Assembly (NCBI GenBank): GCA_025991245.1
Contig: BQMJ01000003.1
Span: forward strand, 124,001 to 188,000
Origin: Galdieria partita
Taxonomy: Eukaryota; Rhodophyta; Bangiophyceae; Galdieriales; Galdieriaceae
Direction: 5' to 3'
Length of the DNA stretch: 64,000 nucleotides
In this document: in pieces, positions 1-11,178 of the stretch
Layout of the letters: each line of letters begins with the position of its first letter
Position numbering within the stretch: the stretch's first letter is position 1
Program-made: the position numbers and the translations under genes
The notes under the pieces: model-generated
Database searches by the model: none
Seen by the model: only the letters and a program-made list of their open reading frames with translations
Told to the model about the DNA's origin: nothing

Positions 1-1209
1 CTTTATGATACAGGTGTCTTTATGTCTACTTTCGCACAGTCTTATGGAGTCTTACTTGCAGGACGTCTCATTTTTGGTGTTGGAAAAGGACTGGAAGCTA
101 TGACTTTGCCCATCTATTTAGCAGAACTGGTTCCCAAATCGCATAGAGGAGGACATTTGAATTTGTTCCAAACTTTTCAAATGTTTGGTGACTTTTTGGG
201 AGCAGTAATTAGTTCTATATTTGCCAATGTACCTGGAACATGGAGATATATGTTTGGTTCTGGTTTCATTGCTCCTACTATTCAACTAGTAGGTATGTTC
301 TTTGTACCAGAAAGTCCCAGATGGTTGGTTCAAAAAGGTCGTGTTGATGCTGCACGAAATTCTTGGAAGAGAATAAGACAAGATACTATGAAGGGTAGAA
401 TGGAATTTGAAGAAATGGTGGAAAAAGTACAAGAAGAACGATGCAATGAACGCAGTTTCTTTTCAATATTAAAAGAAGTAATCTGCAATAGACGAACTCG
501 AGCAATGTTTATCTTTGGAGGATTGCTTCCCTTTGCATCTCTATGGAGTGGTTCAGCTGCAGTGGGTTATTACATGTCGGACTTATTCAAAAGTTTGGGT
601 CTTACTGATAAAAAATCCATTTATATGCAGTTACCTGTGGAATTTGTGAATTTTTTATCTGTATTGCCAGCCTTTTATATATTAGACAGGTTTGGTAGAC
701 GAAGAGTGATGTTGACATTGATGCCCATTTCAGTTTTAGCTTTGATTATGATTGGTCTGAGTGATCTTTCACACAGTTTAACTACTCGAGTGGTTATATT
801 TGTGATTGGATTCTTTATCTACTATTTTTCGTATAATCCTAGTTTTGGAACTTTGGCATGGGTAGTGAATGGAGAGTTGTTTGAGTCTCATACCAGAAAC
901 TTAGGAATGGCATCTTGTGCCTTTTGGATCTTTGGGAATGCAGCCATATCAACGTATACTTTTAGTAGACAGATTGATGCTTATGGAACGATTGGAGCAT
1001 TTGGAGTATTTGCTGCCATTGTGTTTGTGTTTTGGTTGATATTTCTATTTGTGTTTGTGGATACTTCGAAGCTTAGTTTGGAAGATGTGAAGGAACGATT
1101 TGAAGGTGGTATGAGAGCTATCATTAGAAGAAATACGAGAGAAATGGTTGCTCATATAAGAAGGTTTGGTGAAAAATGGGGATGTGGGATACAGTCGACT
1201 CTTTCATAA
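1..1209 (+). CDS. MFS sugar transporter, 5' end outside window
   Basis: The frame is open to the first base of the window, so the true start lies upstream and about 400 C-terminal residues are visible. It looks like a sugar porter of the major facilitator superfamily in a cell or organelle membrane. The visible part has repeated hydrophobic helices, the PESPRWL motif that closes the first six-helix bundle in sugar porters (about 100 residues in), a charged central cytoplasmic loop, and a DRFGRR motif after helix 8. The last 60 residues are a basic cytoplasmic tail. No intron is seen in this portion. Substrate cannot be read from sequence; hexose, pentose or polyol uptake are all possible. The stop codon overlaps an AATAAA hexamer. 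Confidence 0.85.
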   Translation, partial: LYDTGVFMSTFAQSYGVLLAGRLIFGVGKGLEAMTLPIYLAELVPKSHRGGHLNLFQTFQMFGDFLGAVISSIFANVPGTWRYMFGSGFIAPTIQLVGMFFVPESPRWLVQKGRVDAARNSWKRIRQDTMKGRMEFEEMVEKVQEERCNERSFFSILKEVICNRRTRAMFIFGGLLPFASLWSGSAAVGYYMSDLFKSLGLTDKKSIYMQLPVEFVNFLSVLPAFYILDRFGRRRVMLTLMPISVLALIMIGLSDLSHSLTTRVVIFVIGFFIYYFSYNPSFGTLAWVVNGELFESHTRNLGMASCAFWIFGNAAISTYTFSRQIDAYGTIGAFGVFAAIVFVFWLIFLFVFVDTSKLSLEDVKERFEGGMRAIIRRNTREMVAHIRRFGEKWGCGIQSTLS

Positions 1210-1213
1210 TAAA
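1208..1213 (+). promoter_or_regulatory. AATAAA hexamer overlapping stop codon
   Basis: A candidate polyadenylation hexamer begins inside the TAA stop of the transporter. The same arrangement recurs at 3677-3682 (abutting the tryptophanyl-tRNA synthetase stop) and 26821-26826 (overlapping the uS9m stop), implying very short 3' untranslated regions. Confidence 0.4.
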
Positions 1214-1233
1214 GAGAAAATGGGCCTCTCTAA

Positions 1234-2296
<1,063 letters not shown>

Positions 2297-2359
2297 GGAA
2301 ATCGGTACAATTTGTGGATGTCGGGGATTGCTGCTGTTGTGTGTGGTGAAAGGTAAACG

Positions 2360-3676
2360 ATGTTGTATTGGAAGAGCTTATGTAAGATTCCATGTTCAAA
2401 CTGTATATGGAATACTGGTAAAAATCACAAAAGGTTTGAAAGCTTCGTACATAGTTTGTCGTTTGTTTCTTCGTATCATGGATTATCTTCCACCAAGTTG
2501 ACAACAAGTAACAAAAGTAACTTGGTTGGTCACTTGAGTTTACACTGGAAGCGTTGTGTTCGAGTAAACGGGTCCTTTCATAGAAAGCGTTATACAGCAG
2601 CTTCAATACAAGGTGATTCGACGATGAATTATTCTTCTCTCGTTGAACAACAAGTAACCCAATCACCCAAAAAGTTGAGAATAGTTTCAGGTGTTCAGCC
2701 TACTGGTTATCTACACATTGGTAACTATTTAGGAGCACTCCATCAATGGGTGCTGCATCAAGAGCAATATGAAAATTTGTTCTTTGTTGTGGACTTGCAC
2801 GCTATCACCGTTCCACAGGATCCCAAAGGACTGGCTGATGCCACGCTAAGTGCAGCTGCTCTATTTTTGGCGTGTGGAATTGATCCTTCTAAGAGCACTA
2901 TTTTTATCCAAAGTCATGTGAAGGCTCATGTAGAGCTATGTTGGTTACTGAATTGTGTGACTCCCGTGAATTGGCTGGAAAAAATGATCCAATTCAAAGA
3001 AAAGGCACGCAAACAAGGCGAAAATGTTTCTGTAGGATTATTCGATTATCCAGTTTTAATGGCATCCGATGTACTACTTTATCAAGCAGACCTGGTGCCT
3101 GTAGGAGAAGATCAACAACAACATTTGGAGTTGGTACGAAGTATATCGAAAAGATTTAATTCTCTCTATGGAAAAAAGAAAAAAGTCTTGAAGGAACCAA
3201 AGCCATTGATTCAAGGTAATACTTCACGTATCATGGCATTGGATGACGGAACATGTAAAATGAGTAAGTCATCATCCAACGATATGTCGCGAATCAATCT
3301 ACTGGATCCTCCCCATGTCATAAAGCGAAAAATACAAAGATGCAAGACGGATAGTTTTATGGGAATTGTTTCAGATCCTGTTGGTCGTCCAGAATGTACC
3401 AATTTGTTGAATATTTATGCAGCGTTTACGAACCAGTCATTGACAAAAGTAGAAGCAGAATGTAGAGAAATGTCATGGGGGCAGTTTAAAGGAGTTTTAA
3501 CTGACGCCGTGACAACTTTTTTGGATCCTATACAGAAAAAATATTATCAACTGAGAGAGGATGAAGACTTTTTAAAACAAGTTTTGAAAAATGGAAGCGA
3601 ATATGCGTCATCTATAGCGCAAGTAACGATGCAACAAGTCAAAGATTGTATGGGTTTCATTCGAACAATGGATTAG
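2360..3676 (+). CDS. Tryptophanyl-tRNA synthetase, organellar (bacterial type)
   Basis: Class I aminoacyl-tRNA synthetase charging tRNA-Trp. The intronless 438-residue protein has about 90 N-terminal residues rich in Ser, Lys and Arg that bacterial TrpS lacks, consistent with an organelle transit peptide. The catalytic core starts at RIVSGVQPTG; the HIGH-type signature is HIGN near residue 119 and the KMSKS loop is intact near residue 300. The GEDQQQHLEL and TDS..GI segments are typical of bacterial TrpS. The target (plastid, mitochondrion or both) cannot be fixed from sequence. A second Met just before the core could give an untargeted form. The stop is followed directly by AATAAA. Confidence 0.9.
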   Translation: MLYWKSLCKIPCSNCIWNTGKNHKRFESFVHSLSFVSSYHGLSSTKLTTSNKSNLVGHLSLHWKRCVRVNGSFHRKRYTAASIQGDSTMNYSSLVEQQVTQSPKKLRIVSGVQPTGYLHIGNYLGALHQWVLHQEQYENLFFVVDLHAITVPQDPKGLADATLSAAALFLACGIDPSKSTIFIQSHVKAHVELCWLLNCVTPVNWLEKMIQFKEKARKQGENVSVGLFDYPVLMASDVLLYQADLVPVGEDQQQHLELVRSISKRFNSLYGKKKKVLKEPKPLIQGNTSRIMALDDGTCKMSKSSSNDMSRINLLDPPHVIKRKIQRCKTDSFMGIVSDPVGRPECTNLLNIYAAFTNQSLTKVEAECREMSWGQFKGVLTDAVTTFLDPIQKKYYQLREDEDFLKQVLKNGSEYASSIAQVTMQQVKDCMGFIRTMD

Positions 3677-3800
3677 AATAAAAGGCTTTGCCACTCAGTT
3701 TTGAGATTGGAATAAAATAAGGAGTTTTCGTATTTCTTACTCGCCTAGTGGATGATTAGATATGATTCCTTGGAAGCTCTGTCCTTGTAGAACCAGTCCA

Positions 3801-4784
3801 TTAGAGAATTCCTTCTAGTTGTTTTTCTACATCGGATTGTTCTCCTCTCCTTTTATCCAATCGATGTACTAAACTTTCATATATTCCCAGAGTAATTCCA
3901 CTTGCTGGAGCAACCCAAAGTACTCTCATCACCATACCTTTGAAAAAGGCACGAAAACCTTCTTCCTTACTTATCCTAACCATACAATGGAGGATTCCTT
4001 TGTATCTGGGTTGTTGTACTTGTTGAGTCTGTAGCCTTGTCTTGATGACATCAAAAGGTGTTGTCAAGGCAGCTGCTAAACCACCTGCACTTATTCCCAG
4101 GTTCAAGGTTTCCGTATGTGATAAATGTTCTCGATGATTCCATTTACGTGTGGCTATTTTCAAAAGTTCGAAAAATGTAAACTGCAAAGAAGTAAATGGA
4201 ATATCTCTCAGCATTGTGGAAGTTATTCCAGTATAAAGACCTCGAATACCTTCGGTATGAATGATGACTCGAAAAGCATCCGATACCGAACGATACTGGC
4301 GACTATAACCAATGGCTTCGGTTTGCATCCTTTTAGCTATCACTTCACAAGGTACATAAGTTGCAAGAGCTGCTATCTCTCCAGCTGCTCCAGCAAATAG
4401 ATCGATCAAAACTACTTGTTCCAGAGAATTTCCACGTGTTTGTAAAGCACGCTTGGTTGAGGAATAGACTGCAAAGGTCAATGCATTGGAAGGAATCGAG
4501 CCTACCAAAACAGCACCAACCCCTGCATACAAACCCTTTCTAACGCCTTCTTCTTTCACTACTGTAACGAACGCATTTATGATGCCGTGATACTTTACTT
4601 GAGCACCGTGTTGAAACTGAAAACGAGCTTTGAGGGTGTCCAAAGGATGGACAGCCAAGTCAGCTAAGAAACCTGCAACAGCACCTGATACCATGTCAGC
4701 AAAAATACTCCAACAATAACCATCCGACAAGTTGTCTTTGTTTGGAGAAGAATGAAAATGTGCAGTTAAGCCTTTGTGTCCCAT
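3801..4784 (-). CDS. Mitochondrial carrier family protein (MME1/SAM-carrier-like)
   Basis: Single-exon inner-membrane transporter of 327 residues. Three tandem repeats of about 100 residues each carry the carrier signature: HPLDTLKARF, VPCEVIAKRMQ and TPFDVIKTRLQTQQ. The second half has MLRDIPFTSLQFTFFE, shared by S-adenosylmethionine carriers and the yeast Mme1-like magnesium carriers. The substrate is therefore uncertain; SAM or a metal ion are the best guesses. There is no long presequence, as is normal for this family. The gene converges with the tryptophanyl-tRNA synthetase gene, leaving about 120 bp between stops. Confidence 0.85.
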   Translation of the reverse strand: MGHKGLTAHFHSSPNKDNLSDGYCWSIFADMVSGAVAGFLADLAVHPLDTLKARFQFQHGAQVKYHGIINAFVTVVKEEGVRKGLYAGVGAVLVGSIPSNALTFAVYSSTKRALQTRGNSLEQVVLIDLFAGAAGEIAALATYVPCEVIAKRMQTEAIGYSRQYRSVSDAFRVIIHTEGIRGLYTGITSTMLRDIPFTSLQFTFFELLKIATRKWNHREHLSHTETLNLGISAGGLAAALTTPFDVIKTRLQTQQVQQPRYKGILHCMVRISKEEGFRAFFKGMVMRVLWVAPASGITLGIYESLVHRLDKRRGEQSDVEKQLEGIL

Positions 4785-4816
4785 ATATAACCAAAGAAAA
4801 GCCCCGTTGAGATTTT

Positions 4817-6303
4817 TTATGGAAAGGATATCCCATCGAACTCCAACATATATTCTAAAAACTTTTCATAGCTTTCAAATACTTGCGGATTGGATGAAGA
4901 ATTGTTTGTTTTAAGCTCTCTAGCACGTTTACCTGCTTTGGAAGATTCTTCTTGTATCACTTGGCATCGATGCAGTCTCTTTTGCTCAAAGCTAGAAAAT
5001 GCCTTTGCCAAGTTATCCTAATCATGGCTCATGAATGAATGACTGGTTTACTCGGGAATAATAAACTCACCTCATTCTTCATACAGCAGGATAACACAAG
5101 AGCATCTTCAAACGCTAAATTGGCACCTTGACCTAATGAAGGAATGACTGCATGTGCAGCATCACCCAGCAAAACCACATTGCCTTTGGCATAACGTGGA
5201 AGCGGCTGCATCTCCAACAATGGACGAACCTGAATGCGTTCAGTTGGAGTAGCTGCGATGACTTGCATCAATGGAGTACTAAATTCACTTTCTTGCTGTA
5301 AATGCTGCTTTTGTATATCATGACAGGAATCCATATTTGGGACTGGTAGAGTCAACGCCCAGTAGAATTGGCCTTGTTCTAAACTGGATAAGGAACCCAC
5401 TTTCTTTCCGTCACTGCTGAAGAAGAAGATGGATTCGTTTTGAGGAAGTGAAATGGAAAGACATTTCAATTCATCAGACTCCAATACTGCTCGTGCAATT
5501 ACTCTCCCTGTATAGATGGGATCGATCAACTGCTTTTCATTCTCATTCAACACATATTTCCTCAACAAGGAACGCACTCCATCAGCAACAATAAGAGCTC
5601 TTCCAACAAAAGCCTCTTTTGTGTCCTCATTCCTACAAGCATCCTTTGCTGAAAGAGTCCTTTGGGTTTCTATAATGACGTGGTCTTCCTTATCATGGAC
5701 CTCTGTAGTGGCATGTTGCAAATATATCTGCGAGCGAGATACTCTTTTCGCTAACAGTGAGTGAAGTGTACTCCAACGAATACAAATAAAAGGCTGTCCA
5801 TATTTGCTTTCATATTCAGCTGGTATTCGGGATTCTTCTGTTCCGCGTATAGATGTAATGTATTGGATTTTACAACCTGTTTGCTGTCGTTTACAATATC
5901 CAATCAATACATTGGACAACAAGATATATGTAGAAACATACCAAGATATCTTGATAAAGTGAAGAGTCAATAGCTTGAAGAGCTCTCAATCCATTGGGCC
6001 TATGTGTACAAGAGCATCCAAGAAGAACAAGTGGTTGGTTCTTTCAAACAAAATGGGGAATACAACATACCACAAAGCTATCAAAGTACCCGTATCACCT
6101 TGCAACTGCGACTTGGCTTCCAAAATATTGGCTTGTATGCCACACTTATTCTGCAATGCTATACATGTCGCAAGACCAGCTAAACCTCCACCAGATATCC
6201 ACAAGTCCTCGGGTTTCATGGGAGAATGATGACACAAGAGTTTGCCAATTTTGGGAATGAAAAGAAAGAACACTATAAACAGTTGGAAAATAAATGGAGT
6301 CAT
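4817..6303 (-). CDS. FAD-dependent monooxygenase
   Basis: Four exons (6071-6303, 5942-5999, 5071-5883, 4817-5017) with introns of 71, 58 and 53 nt give 434 residues. Exon joins restore family motifs: GTLIALW|PNGLRALQAI and CCMKNE|DNLAKAF. The N-terminal dinucleotide-binding motif is GGGLAGLATCIAL; the second FAD motif is VVLLGDAAHAVIPSLGQGANLAFEDA near residue 340 (shown here in parts). This is the aromatic hydroxylase/zeaxanthin epoxidase-like superfamily; substrate unknown. The first 25 residues are hydrophobic and could be a signal anchor, and a second Met just before the core is an alternative start. A family function beyond hydroxylation or epoxidation cannot be assigned. Confidence 0.82.
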
Positions 6304-6459
6304 TGGCTATCTCTTTGCCCTAAAAAGGTATTCTTTGTTTTGGAAACAGTTTAGATCATTCACCTGGACTTGTGTCAATAGGATAAAGTCTATCGACAAA
6401 GGATAGTGGAAGATATAGGTGAAGAGAAAACTCAATTGAAGCGTTTCATGTGATCCGAG

Positions 6460-7038
6460 TTGAGAGACCAGGGTTTTACGGAAGACCAAGCAGTTTTGTT
6501 GTTGGAAAGAGAGTTTCAAGAGACAGTCCAAAGTGCAACGCCTGTAACAGAAAGCAAGTGGTTTTATCGCAATATAAAGAAACGGAATATGGCCAGGATT
6601 GAAAGTTCTGCAAATGACTCTCGAAAGTTCGTTGTATCACGTGGAGAAGAAGATTGGAAACGTCTTACGGCGGCAGACGGAGATTGTTTATTTCGAGCAG
6701 TTGCTCATCAGTTGGAAAGGTGTAATGGAGACAAGTACTCAGTCACTCCATTAAGACGACGAGTGGCTTTCACTATATTGAAGGAGAAAGATAAATATTT
6801 GCCATTGGTTGCAGATGAAGAAGGATTGACTTATCGAAATATAGAGAAATATTGATTAGATCTTGAGGAGCAAAAACTTTGAGAAAGGGAGCTTAAAGTG
6901 TTATCTGAAATATTTGAAATTCCTATTCAAGTATTCTTGGATGGAGCTTCTCCTCTAGAAATATATCCTGAAAAGATGACCCATACACAAGTCATGATTC
7001 GACTATCATCGTTATCTTTATTCATGAGGAGCACATGA
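6460..7038 (+). pseudogene. OTU-family deubiquitinase gene, apparently broken
   Basis: The frame encodes an OTU cysteine protease core: DGDCLFRAVAHQL contains the catalytic Asp and Cys region. Homology continues in the same frame past two TGA codons at 6853-6855 and 6880-6882, through ELKVLSEIFEIPIQVFLDG. From memory of OTUD6-type proteins, the first TGA falls where a Cys is usual and the second where a conserved Trp precedes LEL. The C-terminal catalytic His region (usual form HYNSV) is not readable in this frame; a degraded HEEH string lies in another frame close to 7020-7035. No ATG opens the 5' end (the frame is closed at 6451), so an upstream exon is missing or unrecognised. I read this as a decaying gene rather than one with unusual introns. 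Confidence 0.6.
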
Positions 7039-7046
7039 TAACAATG

Positions 7047-10000
7047 TCATTGAGCTAAACCAAAACCTCCTCCACCCGGCGTCAAAATACGAATAGCATC
7101 ACCAGGATTCATTGGAACGGAGTTTTTTCCTCCCAAATATATAACTTGATTATTTTTGCGTATTAGATAGTTTTCACCTCTCAAACCATCCTTTCCTCCA
7201 GCAGAACCCCAAGGAGCAAATACTCTTCTCTCTGAAAGTATACTCGCAGTCATTGGAACAAGAAATTGAACTTCTCGAATCACACCATCACCTCCTCGAT
7301 ATTTTCCTTGGCCACCACTATTTTCTCTAAGAAGAAACTTTCCAAGTAAGACTGGATATCGACTTTCTAATACTTCTGCATCGGTTATTCTCGTATTGGT
7401 CATATGTGTATGTACACCTGAAGTGCCATTCCAACTAGGCCCTGCTCCAGCACCTCCTGCTATAGTTTCATAATAACCAACCGTCTCATTTCCAAATGTG
7501 AAATTATTCATACAGCCCTGACTAGCTGCACAAGCACCAAATGCTCTCAATATAACATCCACTAACCTCTGAGATGTCAATACATTCCCTCCTACTACAG
7601 CAGCATCACTACTCGGCTTTAATAGACTTGCTTCAGGAATAATGATAGAAACAGGGTCCAGACAACCTTGATTGAGAGGAATTTCTCTATCAACCAGACA
7701 ACGGAGGCAATAAATGACTGCAGAAGCAGTTACTGACTGTGGAGCATTGATATTTCCATATACTTGAGTTGTCGTACCTGTAAAGTCAAAAATTGCACTT
7801 CCTTCATGAGGGTCAATGGTAATGTGTAATTCGATACGACTTGCATCATCCATAAAATCCACTGCTTTCAATACTACCGACTCTCTGCTAGCACTTTGGA
7901 TATCCAACTCCAAGTCTTGTGCATGATTATCTTGTTGATAACAGAGTGCTTGGTGAGCTAGTTTCTTCAACATATCACGAACAGACCATGCCGCAGCAGA
8001 CTGAATATGTCTCATATACGATTGGACGGTTTCTAAAGAAGCTGAACGACATAAATCTACTAGCAACAGAATTCCCTTTTGATTGGCTGCTACTTGGGCA
8101 CGTAGGTCAGAAATGACATCTCTTATACAACGACAGCCCGCTCTTTCCAATTCTAGGGTTAATTCTCTTTCACGGAAATCGCCTTGATGCACGAGTAAGA
8201 AAGATTCCAATGCCAATCCTTCATCCGCCAATGTTCTTGAGAAAGGTGGCATGGAACCTGGAGTGAGTCCTCCAATATCCGCATGATGACCTCTTGAAGC
8301 TACAAAGAATACTGGTTGATTCTCTACAAATACGGGTGTGATAACAGTAATATCTGGCAAATGACTACCACCAGCTATTGGATGGTTACTCAATATCACA
8401 TCTCCTGGTTTCCAATCTTTTCCCAGTTTGCGTATTTGATACCGAACTGCATCTTGCATGGAACCCAGATGTACTGGAACATGAGGAGCATTGGCAACTA
8501 AGCCGCCTCTTTCGTCAAATAAAGCACAAGAAAAATCCAATCTCTCTTTGATATTGGTAGAAATTGCAGTTCGTTGCAAAGTTCTTCCCATTTGTTCAGC
8601 AATGGACATGAAACGATGAGAAAATATGGATAACTGGATAGGATCTACTTGCTCCTTATCTTTTTGTTGATCTGTGACTATGGTAGCCTTGAGTTGTGAC
8701 TCCACGTCTTCCTTGTCCATTATAGTCATGTTATGCTTCTCCGAAACATGTTCCTGAAAAGACACATCAATGACCAAATCTCCATTTTCTGTGATGAAAG
8801 CATGACACTCCGGTTCAATAACAACAGTAACTCCACCAGGAGGATCAACGACAATGGCAGGACCATCCATTTCTGCTTTTGCTTTTAAAGCACTGTACAA
8901 GAAAACGGGTGTAGAAATATAATCTGTTTGCTCAAAATAACAAGATGAGACCATAAATGGTTGACCAGGACTACGATCTTTTGCTTCTTCTAGAGAGTGT
9001 CTTTGAATGCTACTCGTTGTACCATAAGCTCTTACTCGAACATCATCCACAAATATATCTCTTGCTTGAATTCGAAAGCCATGTTCTGTTTCATACTCAT
9101 GGATGAATGCTTTGACATAGTCTCCATCTTCAGGCTCTCGAATCATGAGACCGAAATCCGTACCTTGATAACGAAGATGCAAATATCGGTCTACTTTGAT
9201 ATTCTTATGAGGTATTCCACGAGATGTCAACTCAAGAGTAGCTCTCTGTGAAAGCATATCTAGTCTTTGGTATGCCTCTCCAAGTTGTTGGTCATATTGG
9301 TTGGCACTGTTCATTGACAAACGTATGGCACAAGGCTCTTGAGCCTCAGCCACATCTTCTGCTAATCCTAATCCATATGCAGACAATATACCCGAAAAGC
9401 GATGAACAAATACTCTCTTCATGCCCAACGCACGTGCAACTGCACAAGCATGTTGACCACCAGCACCTCCAAATACTGCCAATGTATGCTCAGATACATC
9501 GTATCCTCTGGCTTCTGTGATGGAACGAATAGGTCGACACATCGTTTCATTGGCTACTCGAATAAAGCCCAACGCAACTTGTTCTACAGTCCAATCCAAT
9601 ACATGAGGATCCTGCTGCTTCCGAAAAGAATTGATTTCCATAGTCAACTTCTCCATGGCTTGTCTAGAGCCTTGAATATCTAAAGGTTCATTTTCTTCTG
9701 GACCAAATATTTTAGGAAACAATTCAGGCAATACTCGACCCAATACTACATTGGCATCTGTAATAGAAAGATAACCATTTTTGCGATAACATACAGGACC
9801 AGGATGAGCACCCGATGATTCAGGGCCTACCACAAATAAACCAGAACGAAAGAATAGTCGAGAGCCTCCTCCAGCAGCTACTGTATGGATATCCAATTGA
9901 GGTGCTTGAATCATCACACCAGCTGTTTGTGTTTCAAAGATATGCTCGAGTGATCCATTATATCTCGATACATCCGTCGAAGTTCCTCCCATATCGAAAC

Positions 10001-11099
10001 CAACGACAGGTCGTCTTTGGAAATTTCCATTCTCCGTTTTTATTACATTGGCTTCACTATAATAACAAGTCATGGCATATCCAATGACTCCTCCAGCAGG
10101 ACCCGATAAAATAGCTTTGTAACCACCAAAATAATGCACAGGACATAAACCTCCATCACTTTGCATAAATTGAACTCGAACACCTTCAAGTTGGTTTTGA
10201 AATCCTGCACAAAAGCCTTTGATGTATTTTTGGATTTTGGGAGTCAAATAAGCATCGACACAACTCGTACTTCCTCGTGGCACTATCTTCAACATTGGCA
10301 TCAACTCATGACTCAAGGATAGATGTTCGACTCCTTCTAGACTTTGTATTGCTCTTTCAACCATCTTTTCATGCAATGGAAACGCATAAGAATGTAATAA
10401 CCCTACGGCTATCGAGCGAATATTCCTGCACTTCAGCTTTTCTTCAATTGCACTACGTAATGTTGATAAATCCGGTGTCTTTAAAACTTGAAAATATCCA
10501 CCAGAAAGACCCTTCACATAGATGGAACCTTTTCCAGTCTCCGAAAGATTTTCAACCCATTCAAGATATTTTGACAGACTGTCTGACAAGTTCTCTTGTT
10601 GTAAATCCAATAGGAAAGCATCTTCAGGAATTGTCTCATTGGGCATCAATATTCGTACTCTTTCGTCAACCTCCAAAGCATCTTCATACAATACTTCCGG
10701 TTTCTGAACTTTTAAATCGAATATCTTGGGCCTGCTTTGGTTACCAATCTTCAAGATATCCTTTAGTCCCTTTGTGGTGATGAACAAGACGCTTTCCCCC
10801 TTTCTTTCAAGCAAAGCGTTTGTAGCAATAGTAGTTCCCATTCGAATCCACTCTATCTGTGAACAATCCACAGGTTCATTCTTAGGAAACGGCTTTCCTA
10901 AAGTCTCTTGAAGTATTCTTCTTATTCCTTCAGTAGGTGCATCCTTATAACTGTGTGGATCTTCTGAAAGGAGTTTGAGAATCTTAAAACCTGGAGGTTT
11001 AGGTATTTCAGCATAAATATCGGTAAATGTACCACCTCTATCTATGGAAAACCTGAACTTGCCAGGTTCCTTACTTTCTAGTTGAGAATAGTTGGCCAT
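7047..11099 (-). CDS. 5-oxoprolinase (ATP-hydrolysing), hydantoinase A/B fusion
   Basis: Cytosolic enzyme that opens 5-oxoproline to glutamate with ATP hydrolysis, closing the glutathione (gamma-glutamyl) cycle. One uninterrupted frame of 1350 residues, close to the usual 1290. The HyuA half begins FSIDRGGTFTDIYAEIP and has GFDMGGTSTDVSRY. The HyuB half starts at DPIQLSIFSHRFMSIAEQMG and ends in a Gly-rich LTPGGGGFG tail. I place the start at 11099 (MANYSQ) because it lies just before the conserved N terminus. The frame continues upstream to 11306 but would overlap the divergent small gene. A 4-kb intronless gene is unusual in this intron-rich neighbourhood. Confidence 0.93.
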   Translation of the reverse strand: MANYSQLESKEPGKFRFSIDRGGTFTDIYAEIPKPPGFKILKLLSEDPHSYKDAPTEGIRRILQETLGKPFPKNEPVDCSQIEWIRMGTTIATNALLERKGESVLFITTKGLKDILKIGNQSRPKIFDLKVQKPEVLYEDALEVDERVRILMPNETIPEDAFLLDLQQENLSDSLSKYLEWVENLSETGKGSIYVKGLSGGYFQVLKTPDLSTLRSAIEEKLKCRNIRSIAVGLLHSYAFPLHEKMVERAIQSLEGVEHLSLSHELMPMLKIVPRGSTSCVDAYLTPKIQKYIKGFCAGFQNQLEGVRVQFMQSDGGLCPVHYFGGYKAILSGPAGGVIGYAMTCYYSEANVIKTENGNFQRRPVVGFDMGGTSTDVSRYNGSLEHIFETQTAGVMIQAPQLDIHTVAAGGGSRLFFRSGLFVVGPESSGAHPGPVCYRKNGYLSITDANVVLGRVLPELFPKIFGPEENEPLDIQGSRQAMEKLTMEINSFRKQQDPHVLDWTVEQVALGFIRVANETMCRPIRSITEARGYDVSEHTLAVFGGAGGQHACAVARALGMKRVFVHRFSGILSAYGLGLAEDVAEAQEPCAIRLSMNSANQYDQQLGEAYQRLDMLSQRATLELTSRGIPHKNIKVDRYLHLRYQGTDFGLMIREPEDGDYVKAFIHEYETEHGFRIQARDIFVDDVRVRAYGTTSSIQRHSLEEAKDRSPGQPFMVSSCYFEQTDYISTPVFLYSALKAKAEMDGPAIVVDPPGGVTVVIEPECHAFITENGDLVIDVSFQEHVSEKHNMTIMDKEDVESQLKATIVTDQQKDKEQVDPIQLSIFSHRFMSIAEQMGRTLQRTAISTNIKERLDFSCALFDERGGLVANAPHVPVHLGSMQDAVRYQIRKLGKDWKPGDVILSNHPIAGGSHLPDITVITPVFVENQPVFFVASRGHHADIGGLTPGSMPPFSRTLADEGLALESFLLVHQGDFRERELTLELERAGCRCIRDVISDLRAQVAANQKGILLLVDLCRSASLETVQSYMRHIQSAAAWSVRDMLKKLAHQALCYQQDNHAQDLELDIQSASRESVVLKAVDFMDDASRIELHITIDPHEGSAIFDFTGTTTQVYGNINAPQSVTASAVIYCLRCLVDREIPLNQGCLDPVSIIIPEASLLKPSSDAAVVGGNVLTSQRLVDVILRAFGACAASQGCMNNFTFGNETVGYYETIAGGAGAGPSWNGTSGVHTHMTNTRITDAEVLESRYPVLLGKFLLRENSGGQGKYRGGDGVIREVQFLVPMTASILSERRVFAPWGSAGGKDGLRGENYLIRKNNQVIYLGGKNSVPMNPGDAIRILTPGGGGFGLAQ

Positions 11100-11178
11100 T
11101 TCATTAGGAATTTCGTGATTCGTTGCAACTTTTGTTGTTGTTGGCGGATTGTTTCGCTGTTCTTTTGGTAACTTGTCC
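11100..11178. promoter_or_regulatory. Divergent promoter interval, 79 bp
   Basis: The chosen start codons of 5-oxoprolinase (minus) and the small ATP-synthase-f-like gene (plus) leave only 79 bp. Both 5' untranslated regions and any promoter elements must lie here or inside the coding regions. No TATA-like element stands out. Confidence 0.35.

Noticed and set aside
6853-6882. Selenocysteine reading of the TGA codons in the OTU frame
   Set aside because: The second TGA aligns with Trp rather than Cys, the 3' region is degraded and no SECIS-like hairpin was seen.
10277-10780. 167-codon plus-strand frame inside the 5-oxoprolinase gene
   Set aside because: Antisense shadow of a strongly conserved coding region; no domain or independent support.
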